A stretch of DNA of 64,000 nucleotides, from the NCBI GenBank assembly GCA_011317545.1, contig WUJK01000009.1:1860001-1924000 (forward strand), written 5' to 3'. Shown one piece after another: positions 25,073 through 35,253 of this stretch; the first letter of the stretch is position 1, and each line of letters starts with the position of its first letter. Under the pieces are notes generated by a model, which ran no database searches, was not told the origin of the DNA, and was given only the letters and a program-made list of their open reading frames with translations. The position numbers were made by a program, and so were the translations under genes. Origin of the DNA: Coniella vitis (Eukaryota; Ascomycota; Sordariomycetes; Diaporthales; Schizoparmaceae).

Positions 25073-26514
25073 GGCGTTTGCAGAAACAGTTTGTCGCTTC
25101 AACAAAGCTCTCGGATGCCCTGACTTAGGGTGATGATGAGCAAAAGCTTCTCTGCTATTTCTCTTTTTATCTTTTTTTCCCCAAAGCAATGTTGCCAGTG
25201 CGTTCAGTCTTTTATCTCCAAATGTTTAACTCAGTACATGACGGAGCTTGCTATCTCCCCTTTCCATTTCGGCTGTTGCTCGCCTGGTATTTAGGTTTTA
25301 AGTTTGAAACCGGGCACTTGTGCAGTTACGGACTAGACTATATTTACATGGATGGCGGCTTGTTTGCAGGCTTGTTATAGCAGGAATAAGCATATTATTA
25401 CAATTGTGCTGCTTTGGAAATCATACCAGGGTTTGCGGGTGCCGCTGATCGGATACGCAGCCCAATTTATGACACTGAAACGGGCCCGATACCCACAGCG
25501 GGCATTGGCACTGGGAAGGGGGTACCTTTTTTCACAACGGCTCATTAGTCTTTCGATGTCGGTCAGAGCAAGCGGCAAGCCGAAGAAAGGGAGCAGCAAC
25601 CGCACTGCCGCTCTGATCATGGCAAGGATATCGCATTTCTGCCTCGACTATCACATACGCGATTGTTCGTCTTGGGCCGAAACATGTTCACAGATTTCGT
25701 GCAGTGGGCGGTGAGCATGCCTTCTTGGGAGGAACAGAATCAACACTCAATCCGCGTGTGCGACAGCAACAGAGCAAGGCTCCTGTCAGTGGTGATGAGC
25801 ACCAGTAATAATGGCTGGCGCCGAGGCTTGGCAGCAAACGCTACCGTGCACATGGTATTGTTCGCTTGGCGCCCCTAGCAAGTTGGTGCACATATTGTTA
25901 CCCAGTTTGATTTGTTTTCACTATAAATGACTGAAAACGTTTGGCCTTCTACGCTTTCTAGGTATCAAAGAGTGTCTTCACATGACCAACAGGTGGCAAA
26001 AAGGATGCCAGAAGGCCAGTAGACACAAGGCCGCGACAGTGACAGCAGCAGGATTGGACGGCCAAGTCCGCCTTGGCAAAGTCAGACAGCCAAGAGCCAA
26101 GAGCCAAGCCCTCAAATGCAGCGGCTGATGCCAAGCAGCGATAAAATACCGAGATGGGCCTCACTGGGTCGCCATTTCCCACAATTTTCTCTTCTTCTTT
26201 ACTCTCCTTCCTCGCGACCCCAACCACGCTCCTTCACAGCATCGACAAGCAGGGCCCCGCATCGATGCTGTAGATGCAGTATCGCCGTCTTCTACATCGT
26301 CGGGTTCGAGAGCCGCCCACCGCCCACGCCCATGGTCTGATACAGTCTGGCCTTGCTGCACCCAAACCCCCTGGATGACGCGGGCTCCTCCGTCTTCTCT
26401 GATTTGACCAACCCTCGAGAGCCGAACGCCACCACCCCTACCCAATTCCATCCTGGGTCCCGAAAGCCAAAAACCAAAGAAGACGAGTCCAAAATCCCCA
26501 ACCAAATCAAGACA
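25073..26514. other. Divergent promoter between two GPI-protein paralogues
   Basis: About 1.44 kb head-to-head spacer. Short frames in it lack domains. The right 300 bp are C-rich and probably the leader of the right-hand gene. Confidence 0.5.
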
Positions 26515-27503
26515 ATGAAGGGCGCTTGGTCATTCGTGCTAGCCGCGCTGGTAGCCACTCTCGCGGCTCCGGCACGTGCCGATGACTCGCCAACCACTGT
26601 TATGGTGTATGTACCTGGATATCGGAGTGGAAGTTGGCAGGATCTGGCAGGGAGTGTCATTACGAGTGTGAGTGAGATTTGCAATGCCAACCTGTTGTGT
26701 CCGTGTGCTTCTTTTGGTGCCTCGTGTGCTTTGTATGCTTTGTCCATTTGCAAACAGACATATGCGCGTCTAAAAATGCAACATGTGCAGGTGTTGATGC
26801 GACCAATGATAGCAACTGATCAAGCAAAGCAAGGCTCATTGCTGACATGCCTTGCAGGATAGCACGGCCACCACATATACAGTATTCTGCACTGATAGCG
26901 ATGACTGTATGATAGCTGGGCTTGCGCAGTTTGCCTTCGCAGAGGGACCCAGTACGTTCAAATACTCGGGTCAGGCAACAAGCATGTGGTGAGGCTGCCT
27001 TTTTTTTTTTGTTATTTTCTTTAAAGGAAAATAAACATCATCAGTAATGGCGGTATCAAGTCTTTTTGGAGAGACAAGCGGTACCAAAATGAAGTGCAAT
27101 CAATCCTAACATGCAGTTCTATAACTCCAGGACGGCGGAGATGGCATGCGCGCTGGAATCTACGACAGCAGCCACGTGCACCGAGTACACATCGTACTAT
27201 TCAGGATACCGACACGGTAACAAGACGGGGCCTACGGAGCTGACGCAGGTTGAGACGTATTCTGGCAGTGAGGTGCAATGGGGCGCGCTGACGCTGACGT
27301 CGACTGTTCCCGCTGCGACGGCGGCGCAGGCCACTGATGGGAGTGGCCTGGATTCCGAAGCGAGCAACACGGCGTGGTTCTTTCCAGCCGAGACGAAAAA
27401 GTCGTCTTCATCAGCTGGAGTGCGGGGCCAAGAGGCGGGGAGGTCAGCGGTGCTTGTGGGAGTTGTGGCGATGGTTACAAGCATGTTGGCGGTGTACTGC
27501 TAG
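26515..27503 (+). CDS. Small secreted GPI-anchored protein (copy B, paralogue of 24407-25072)
   Basis: Three exons, 26515-26667, 26858-26988 and 27131-27503, introns of 190 and 142 nt, giving 218 aa. A signal peptide (MKGAWSFVLAALVATLAAPARA) leads into a mature domain with TYTVFCTDSDDC, FAFAEGPSTFKYSG and, across the second intron, MWTAEMACALESTTAATCTE. The EGPS block and Cys spacing align with copy A, so I infer common descent. The tail is Ser/Gly-rich and ends in a hydrophobic GPI signal (SAVLVGVVAMVTSMLAVYC). The second 3' splice site was chosen at CTCCAG, 20 nt downstream of a competing ATGCAG site, because only it keeps frame and the aligned Cys. The function is unknown. Confidence 0.8.
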
Positions 27504-29973
27504 TACTCTATATGAAGGGGTGGTGGTTTTCTTTCTTTCTCTCCCAGGTCGGTTTTCTGGTGGACTGATGGAGTCTATGCTGGAAAGGGAGTGTTGCACA
27601 TATGGAAAGTGAACAAAGGCCGGCAGTTGCGGCCTGCGTATATACGAGACGACATTGTGTATTGGAGAATACCCTACAACGACATGTATATTCGGCCGCG
27701 TTTGTACAGGGGACGACATGATGAAATATTTATTGCGAAGGCGTTTCAGGCGTCACTCTTTCTTGGGGGAAGCAAAAACGAAAACTACCTCGGATGGATG
27801 AGACAAAGGTCGTCGGGTGTCGTTTTGGGTTTGGGGGTGGGGGACGACGACGATGAGAATTGTTTGCCTTTTATTTTCAATCGGCTTTGGCTTTACGCTT
27901 GGCCCCAAGTTTTATACCCATAGCTTACAACATTGTATCTTTTGACTTCAAGCATTCTCCTTTTTCTTTTGCTTTTCTTCTTTTTCTTTTTTAAAGAAAA
28001 AAATATCATTTGCTCTTCAAAGGCCAATTGCATGTTTGACTCTTTGCGATCGGGGTCCTGTTTGTCTTGGAACCAGAGGTGGTGGCACAACGGCACGGCG
28101 GTGGCGGCAAGTGCCAAAGCGGCTATACTAGCTGAAGAAGAGAAATGGTGACTGATTGAGACGTAATCTGTTTATTTGAGGATATATATATATATTATTG
28201 GGAAGTCTATTGCTTGGTTATCATTGCTAGTTTTGGGCATATAGAATCCCACCTCGGTGGTTTTTCTGGGGGGGTTTTTTTTTTTTAAAAAAAAAAAAAA
28301 AATTCCAGACATCATCGCCAAGTGTCAACTTGCCAAACGTCAAGCGAGCGACTAACGCTGTCAACACCCGCTAAAATACAAAACAACAAAGAAAGAAGAA
28401 CAAAGGTTAACTATGTATAGTACTGCGTGCGCGCGTGGGCAGAAGGGGACTTTGTTCTTAGTGGCCCGCAGTTTCGGGTGACCGAGCGGGGCGGCACGTT
28501 TTATGTTTCAGCTGCACATGCCTTTCAGGGGAGCGGACTAGCCAATCCAGTTGTGTCTGTCGGTGCGGGTTGGTTTGGCGGGGGAAGGGGGGTGGGGGGT
28601 TTGGTTTTGTTTCTTGGGGGCGCTCTTTTTTAGCGGCTTTCCTTAGAGAGTACTCAAGTACAAGGGGTGTTGCTGCTTGGCCCCCCTTTTTTTATCATAT
28701 TGGTGAAGAAGAACGGTGATGAGGATCCTTGGTGATGGGGAAGGTCGGATAATGGGGATGATTCGAACTCGGGGGTTTTGTTTTGCTCGTTTTGCTGGTG
28801 GAAAGGATGCATATGAGACTGTCAATAGGTATTTTGGCCTCTTGTTCCCATTCCCGCCGCCAACGTACGTTGAAATTGGATTCCTTCTTGTCTTTTGTCC
28901 TGACTCTTGTACCTGACTAGGCAGACTCTCCTCCTTTTCGATCGCCAGATCCTCAGACTGGCGAAACCCCTGCACCAGCCAACCATTGACGCCTGACCGG
29001 GATCTGTCCAAGAACAGGAACACAAACAAGTGCTCTCTTTTTTTGCCCTTCTCCTTTTCCTCCATGCGCAGTCAGGTAGTGTGGCTTTTTTGCTTTGCTA
29101 CTTCTAAACGAGGCTAGGCTGGACTAGAACTACCGAGGCGCCACCCTCTCTTTAGCGAACCAGAAAACGAGACAATGGAACCTCAGAAGACAGCGAAACA
29201 GAACGCTGAGAATGGAACTGGAGGAAGAAAAGAGACTAAGACCAGGTGTGCCTATGTAGGCTGCCTTGGCAGGGGTGTGTGTGGCTTGGAAAAGGAGGGA
29301 CGTTCAAGACTCTTTTTGGAGGAGTTCTTTCCTTGCGGGCGATGGCAGCTGGGGTACGTACTTTCACGGGTACATAGTGCTGTGTACATGCACCCAGGGC
29401 CCGGGCGCAGCGGGTGGGCGCTTGTGCACATAGTACGGTACGCAAGTTAGCGTACTTACTTGCATGTATGTATGTATATTTGGACTGCGGGGGATTTTTA
29501 TTTTTATTTTTTTGTTGTTGAAGGATGGACGGTTGAATGAATGGATGGATGGGTGCATATCATCACCAACTTTTTGACCGGTTCTTTCTCCTCCTTCTTC
29601 CTTTGTTAGTGGTTTGTTGGTCTTGTTGTTGATGTTGCTGCTCGGGTTTGTGGACATTACATTCGATTTCTATTCTCTCCTTGTTGGTTGGGCATTCTAC
29701 TCTTTACCTATTGCCTTTTTATTCTCAGTGAATCACCGTGATTCTCCTGGGCGTGTCACAAAAGAGGTAGCATCCTGTGTGGTGGCAGCCTCGTATACTG
29801 GCTTCCCAGTAATTTCACCTCCTTCTATTTTCCGTCGATTTGGTTGAGCCAACGCACTGGACATCTTTCCTGTTCTTTACTTTCGGTATTGCTGGCGAGC
29901 ATCGTTCCTTCCTTCTCGCCGTCTCTTTTTTTTTTTTTTTTTGCCCTCTAACCACCACCGAGCAACCGCCACG
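27504..29973. other. Intergenic, low-complexity tracts, no gene seen
   Basis: Roughly 2.5 kb between the GPI-protein gene and the GH76 gene. It contains a T12/A16 inverted homopolymer at 28275-28302, one ACATAGTA motif at 29428-29435, and G/T-rich stretches. No supported coding sequence was found. The frames of 60-140 codons here look random. Confidence 0.5.
28275..28302. repeat. Abutting poly(T)12-poly(A)16
   Basis: A run of 12 T directly followed by 16 A, preceded by a G run. It is a perfect homopolymer inverted repeat. A longer example is at 45480-45542. Confidence 0.9.
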
Positions 29974-31913
29974 ATGAAGCTCGGCCTTTTCCGTCTCGTC
30001 TCGGGCTTCACTGGCTTGAGCCAGCTTGCTGCTGTTGCTGCTGGCGCTTCTTCGTCTTCTTCGTCTTCTTCGACATCGTCCGCATTAATAGCATCGGCAA
30101 TATCGACAACTGCACTCCCCTCAACCAGCACACCTGCCTCTTCGGCCCGCGTGGCTGCTGTTGCCCCCTCCAGTCTTGACGTGGACGACACAGGTACAAT
30201 CTCGACACTGGACCCTTTCCCGTAAAACTGCTGGACAGTGGACCAGAAGGGCTGACGTCAGGTGAACCCGCTACAGCATCCATTCTGGGTGTCGCAAAGA
30301 CACTGGCCGAGGGAGCCGTGTCGTACTACCCGGGTACCGCCAAGGTAAAGAAGCCCAAGGAGCCCCCCCGATCGTTGAGATTCGAGACATCCACGCCCAC
30401 TAACAAGATACAGTCCTATGTTGCTCTCCCAACCCCTTACTACTGGTGGGAATGTGGTGCCCTCATGGGCGCCATGCTCGACTACTCCCACTACACAAAC
30501 GACACCTCGTACGACGCTCTCCTGACGACGGCCATCTCCTCCCAGGTCGTCAGCCCCACCTACGACCTCATGGTCCCCGCCGACTACGGCTCCGAAGGCA
30601 ACGACGACCAGGCCTTCTGGACCTTCACCGTGCTGTCCGCCGCCGAGCGCAACTTCCCGGAAGCCGCCGACCCGTCGCTGCCCTCGTGGCTGCACGTCGC
30701 CGAGAACGCCTGGAACACGCTGTCGGCCCGCTGGAACACGTCGGCCTGCGGCGGCGGCCTGCTGTGGCAGATCTTTGCCGACAACAGCAACGGGCTCAAC
30801 TACCGCAACTCGGTCTCCAACGGCGGGCTGTTCCAGATCTCGGCGCGCCTGTACCGCGCCACGGGCAACGAGACGTACCTCGCGTGGGCCAACAAAGTCT
30901 GGGACTGGTCGCGCGCGGTGGAGTTTATTGACGACAGCTACTATGTCTATGACGGGGCCGATTCGCGGGATAACTGCACGGTTGCGAAGCGGGATAATGT
31001 CACCTTTTCGTACAGTGCTGGCATTTACCTGTATGGCGCCGCTGTCTTGGCCAACGCAACATCCTCCTCTGCCTCCTCCACGTGGACGACACGCACCCAG
31101 GGCCTCCTCACGGCAGCAAGCAACTTCTTCTCCCCTTACACCAACGCGACAAACGTCATGTACGAGCACGCCTGCGAGACGTACGGCAGCTGCGACACGG
31201 ACATGAAGAGCTTCAAGGGCTACCTGAGCCGCTTCATGGCGGCGTCGGCCGTCATGGTCCCCGCCATTGCGGACACGGTGGCGCAGTACCTCGATGCCTC
31301 GGCGGCGGCGGCGGGCCAAGCGTGCAGCGGGGCGGGGGCAGGCAACAACGCGACGTGTGGGGAGAAGTGGTATGTGGGCGCCTACGATGGGAATACGGGG
31401 CTGGGACAGGAGATGAGTGCGCTGGAGACGGTGCAGGCTTTGTTGGCCCGCGGGGCGAGGGCGCCGTTGAGGTTGGGCGAGATTGAGGATGTGAGGATGG
31501 GGGCCAGTGCAAATGCGAGTGTGATTGGGAGTGCCGGTGCGGCTAATTCGTCGTCAGCGACTTTGACATTGATATCGTCAACTTTGTCGTCGTCGTTGTC
31601 GGTCTCGTCGACCTTTATCTCGTCAGTCTCGTCAGTCTCGTCGGCTTCGTCGGTTGGGTCAGCCTCGTCCGTCTCGTCAGCTTCGTCAACCTCCTCGGGC
31701 TCGTCAGTCCCGTCATCCACGCTTGCGGCGAGTGCGACAAATACAGGAGCGGGCGGTGCAGCTGCAGCAACTACAATAACACATTCAGCAATCGGAGCCA
31801 CCACTTCCTCCATCGTCGTGTCCTCATCAACGGCTAGGCATCGGCTTTCCGGCTCAGACACTTTGATCGCGGCCGGCTGTACTATAGCCATCATGGTGTT
31901 GGGCCTGTCGTGA
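29974..31913 (+). CDS. GH76-family Dfg5/Dcw1-type GPI-anchored cell-wall enzyme
   Basis: Three exons, 29974-30193, 30262-30344 and 30414-31913, giving 600 aa. The second intron (69 nt) has no stop and keeps frame, so an unspliced reading would also look open. Splicing it joins SYYPGTAK to SYVALPTPYYWWECGA, as the family requires. A signal peptide covers about 1-24. The catalytic Asp pair of GH76 is GNDDQAF (Asp165-Asp166), after DLMVPADYGSE. Other family marks are CGGGLLWQIF, NGGLFQISARLYRATGN and the Cys-rich EHACETYGSCDTDMKSFKG. After about residue 490 comes a Ser-rich tail of SSVSSAS-type repeats and a C-terminal hydrophobic segment, the GPI signal. Yeast Dfg5 and Dcw1 act on GPI glycans, moving wall proteins to glucan at the cell surface, and this gene most likely does the same. 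Confidence 0.92.
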
Positions 31914-32383
31914 GGTAAGGGTTGCTGGTGGGTTGCGCTTTCCTGCGGATTGTGTTTTTAACACATCTGCTCCTGGTTGTCATTCTTGAAGGATGAACGG
32001 TCGGAATGGGGAGGGGGTGTGTTTATTTTATTTTGCTTTCTCTCCTGCTCTTTTCAGAGCTTTGGTTTGATTATATTTGGCTTGGAGCAGGCTTCTGCTC
32101 AGAGTACTTCTCTTGAAAACAAAAGATGGAGCGTAGCATTGGGATATTGTTGGTGATGGAGGATATACACAGGTTAGATACCACTGCAGGTCAAGAAGAG
32201 ATGGATATTCAATACTCCAGAAAATAGATTTTTCAATAGCAAAACTCATTCTGACATTACTCCTGTCAACCAGACAATCAATCATTGCCCAGTCCTTTTT
32301 ATAAACATCCATCTATCCCCACACACCATACCTTTGGATCTCTATTCTTTTCTTTCCTCCTTGGGTTGGCCCAACACCACATG

Positions 32384-32414
<31 letters not shown>

Positions 32415-32425
32415 ACACAACAACC
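31914..32425. other. Convergent spacer with A28 run
   Basis: Region between the stops of the GH76 gene and HIS5. It contains a run of 28 A at 32384-32411, close to the HIS5 stop. Confidence 0.6.
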
Positions 32426-33853
32426 CTACGCAACAACCCCATTCGCCTCTTCCTCCCTCTTTTCCTCCTGCTCCTCCCCCTCTTTCCCATCCTTCCCAGC
32501 ACCGATCGTCCCCCTCACCTCCAGCAGCACCTTTCTCAAGGCGTCCAAGAACCGCCCCACCTCGTCCTCGGTGCCCACCGTGATGCGCAAACACCCCTCG
32601 CACCCCGCCTCCTTGCCGCGAAACCTCACCACCACGCCCTTGTGCTCCGCCAGCCGCTCGTACACCTGCAGCGCCACCGCATTATCCGCCCTGCCCTGCG
32701 CATCCACCATCTCGTACAGCAGGAAGTTGCTCTCGAGCCCGCCGCGCAGCCTGCCGACGCCGTCCATCTGGCCCAGCGCGCGCACCAGTCTCTCGCGCTG
32801 CTGCAGGATCCGGGCGCGGTTGGCGCGCATCGCGGCCAGCGCAGCGGGGGACAGCGCCCAGCGCGCCAGCGCGCTCGTCGGGCTCGAGATGTTGTAGGGC
32901 GCCTTGAGGCGGTTGAGCAGCTCGGCGACGGGCGCCGAGGCAAAGGCGGCGCCGAGGCGGATCCCCGCGCAGCCGAAGCCCTTGGAGAGGGTCTGCATGA
33001 CGACGAGGTTGGGGTGCTGCGGGGCGGTGACGAGGGGCGCCATGCTGGCTGCGTCGAGCGGGGCGGCAAAGTCAATGTAGGCTTCGTCGACGACGACGAG
33101 GCCGTTCCAGGTCGGGTGGGCGAGGATGGCGGCGATGTCGTGCTGCGAGAGGAGCGCGCCGGTGGGGTTGCCGGGCGAGCAGAGGTAGAGCAGTTTGATG
33201 ATCTGGCCGGGTGGTGCCACGGTCGCTCCGGCTCCGGCGGCGGCTGCCTGGGACGCCGCGACGGATGCATCTAGTTTGGCGAGAATGGCGGGCACGTCGA
33301 GCTGGAAGGTGGGCGCGGGGAGCAGCGGCACGCGCACGAGGTGGAGGTCGTTGACGTCGGCGCTGACCGAGTACATGCCGTAGGTGGGTGGGCAAACAAG
33401 AATGGCGTCACGGGCCGGGACGCAAAAGGCGCGCAAGAGGGCGTCGATGGTTTCGTCGCTGCCAACGCCGACGACGAGGTTCTCTGGGGTGAGAGGGGGC
33501 AGGTGGGAAATCGAAGACGACGACGACGACGAAGGGACGTTGCGGAGGTTGCAGAGGAGTTGCTTGAGGTCGCGCTGGTGGGGATCTGGGTAGCGGTGCA
33601 GACCGAGGAGGTCGAGGGAGGCGCCGGGTGACGGCAAAGAGTCGTTGGAAGAAGACGAGGACGAGGCCAGGTTGGCGAGTGAGTCCTGCACAGCGGCGGC
33701 TGTCGAGGCGGCTATGGGCGGACCATAGGCATTTTCATTTGCGTCGAGGAGGATGTTGTGGCCGTCGTCCTTGTAGTCGTCGCGGGCGCAGCGGTATGGC
33801 TGGAGGCGCAAGACGTTGGGCCGGGCGCACGTCTCGAGGTTGAAGGGCGACAT
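32426..33853 (-). CDS. his5: Histidinol-phosphate aminotransferase
   Basis: Single exon, 475 aa, minus strand, starting at the ATG in GCGACATTC (33853). It is a PLP-dependent class I/II aminotransferase that makes L-histidinol phosphate from imidazole acetol-phosphate with glutamate as amino donor, a late step of histidine synthesis. Visible marks: LDANENAYGPP (about 36), GVGSDETIDALLRAF (about 129), CPPTYGMYS (154), CSPGNPTGALLS (225), VVDEAYIDF (254) and the PLP-lysine segment TLSKGFGCAGIRLG with Lys291. SNFLLYEM is also family-typical. Ser runs around 64-70 and 107-114 are loop insertions usual in fungi. The C-terminal 25 residues are Glu/Lys-rich and dispensable-looking. Two Gcn4/Cpc1-type sites lie upstream (34134-34140 and 34484-34490). 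Confidence 0.95.
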   Translation of the reverse strand: MSPFNLETCARPNVLRLQPYRCARDDYKDDGHNILLDANENAYGPPIAASTAAAVQDSLANLASSSSSSNDSLPSPGASLDLLGLHRYPDPHQRDLKQLLCNLRNVPSSSSSSSISHLPPLTPENLVVGVGSDETIDALLRAFCVPARDAILVCPPTYGMYSVSADVNDLHLVRVPLLPAPTFQLDVPAILAKLDASVAASQAAAAGAGATVAPPGQIIKLLYLCSPGNPTGALLSQHDIAAILAHPTWNGLVVVDEAYIDFAAPLDAASMAPLVTAPQHPNLVVMQTLSKGFGCAGIRLGAAFASAPVAELLNRLKAPYNISSPTSALARWALSPAALAAMRANRARILQQRERLVRALGQMDGVGRLRGGLESNFLLYEMVDAQGRADNAVALQVYERLAEHKGVVVRFRGKEAGCEGCLRITVGTEDEVGRFLDALRKVLLEVRGTIGAGKDGKEGEEQEEKREEEANGVVA

Positions 33854-34133
33854 TCTGTTTGGGGGGGCTGTTGTTGTTGTTGTTGTCTAGCGTGTCAATG
33901 TTTCCTTTTCTCGTCAGATGGTGTGCTGGTGTTTGCCTTTCGCTTGATGGTCGTCGTTCGTCTTGGAATTGGTTCCTTGTAGTTCACTGGATGGACGGGT
34001 GCTCCAGAGAAATCACGGCAAGATGGAGAGGCGAGAGCACTAAGTGTATTTCATCAATTGAAAAAGAAAAAAGAAAGAGAGAGCGCAAAAGTCGTGGCGC
34101 GATGCAATTGTTGGTGTTGAGGTCGCCCACTTT

Positions 34134-34140
34134 TGAGTCA
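34134..34140. promoter_or_regulatory. Gcn4/Cpc1-type site TGAGTCA
   Basis: Perfect TGASTCA palindrome 281 bp upstream of the HIS5 start codon. This sequence is the binding site of Gcn4/Cpc1 bZIP factors that induce amino-acid synthesis genes on starvation. Its position before a histidine gene supports real use, though one site of this length can occur by chance. Confidence 0.6.
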
Positions 34141-34483
34141 TCCACCCAGAGCAGCAGTAACAATATCGCTGAGAGACCAGCAGGGCCGGGCCGGTAGCGC
34201 AGAGAAAAAACCAGAGCATGAGTCGTCATTTCCAGACCGTCTCCGGCGGCTCTTGGTCAGCCGCTTCGGCTCCGAGCCCGGAGGGATGTGGGTCCCCAGC
34301 CTTGCCCTCGCCGATACCTTTTCCGGCCCGCACACGTGGTTCGTTGGGATCGGCGCCATTGCCGTTTATCGGGCGGTCTTGCTTATGAACGAGATGGCAC
34401 AGCTGTGGAGGACAGTATTCACCCAGTTCCAATGCTCCATCGTGATCACCAAAAGCAGGCGCATTCATCAACTCTGTATCAAG

Positions 34484-34490
34484 TGACTCA
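34484..34490. promoter_or_regulatory. Second Gcn4/Cpc1-type site TGACTCA
   Basis: Another perfect TGASTCA, 631 bp upstream of HIS5 and about 760 bp upstream of the C2H2 gene start. It could serve either gene. Confidence 0.45.
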
Positions 34491-35253
34491 CCCAGAGTCT
34501 CTCTGCTATAAAGGCAGTATCGATATTGACTTCCACTCTTCGTGGTCTATTGCCCAACTGCGTTCAAGATGGTAAAGATCAACAAATTTAATAACAGAGC
34601 CTTATATAAGACTGACAGATAAAAGTAGCTTAAAACATTCGAGCTTATAAGTTTGTGTTTTTAGCTGTTGTTCTTTGGTTCTGGTAGACATATTCTCAAT
34701 TTAATTTATACTACAACATATGTTCTGTAAATCAGATTCAAGCTAAACAAAAACCCAAGGCATTAATCCTTCCATTCTACAAGTATAACCATTCGCCATG
34801 GATATAAGGCTACTAACACTATGTCTCCCCTAACCCCGATTATCTACAAGTGTACTACCCCCTGGGCCAACACACCCCCCAAATCTCAAGCCACCCACCC
34901 CCACCCCCCCGAAGCTGAGCCACCACCCTCCAATGAGCCCAGCCACCACCCTGGTGTCGAGCCGCTACCCTCGCCCTCCTTCCTATAAGAGAGTTGAATT
35001 GTCAGACCTTCCATCCATCTCGCAAGGAAGTCCGCCGCCCCGAGTATGCTCTCTACTACTACCCAACGATCCCGCCTTCTTTCTGGACTCTGTATCAAGT
35101 AGTCTAGTACAGCTATACCATACACTTGTTTGTCCATGCATGGTCGCGCCCGTTGCCAAGCACGATCAACGTCGCCATCACCCTGGCAATTCGAAACAGA
35201 GTCTTGCAGCCAACTGCGAACCCAACCTCTGACAAGACCCCAAAAAGCTCGAG

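Larger units (their letters stand above)
33854..35253. other. Divergent promoter region of HIS5 and the C2H2 gene
   Basis: About 1.4 kb of shared upstream DNA. Besides the two TGASTCA sites it holds a TATA-like CTATAAAGG at about 34506 and an AT-rich stretch at 34570-34810. A frame of only 18 codons starts at 34569 and is not called as a gene. Confidence 0.55.

Noticed and set aside
28750..28775. GATTCGAACTCGGG resembling a tRNA T-loop on the minus strand
   Set aside because: The bases beside it do not form a 5-bp T-stem, and no acceptor or anticodon stem is found nearby.
28643..29065. 140-codon minus-strand frame
   Set aside because: Lys/Arg/Ser/Pro-rich random-looking protein without motif. 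It lies in low-complexity DNA and has no conserved exon structure.
30258..31319. 353-codon open frame on the minus strand opposite the GH76 gene
   Set aside because: It mirrors the GC-rich third positions of the plus-strand gene. Its protein is Val/Gly/Arg-rich with no domain, and GH76 motifs on the other strand are clear.
34569..34623. 18-codon frame beginning ATG after a CTATAAAGG box
   Set aside because: It is too short to support a gene and shows no protein features. It could be a first exon starting ATG-GTAAAG, but no following exon was found.
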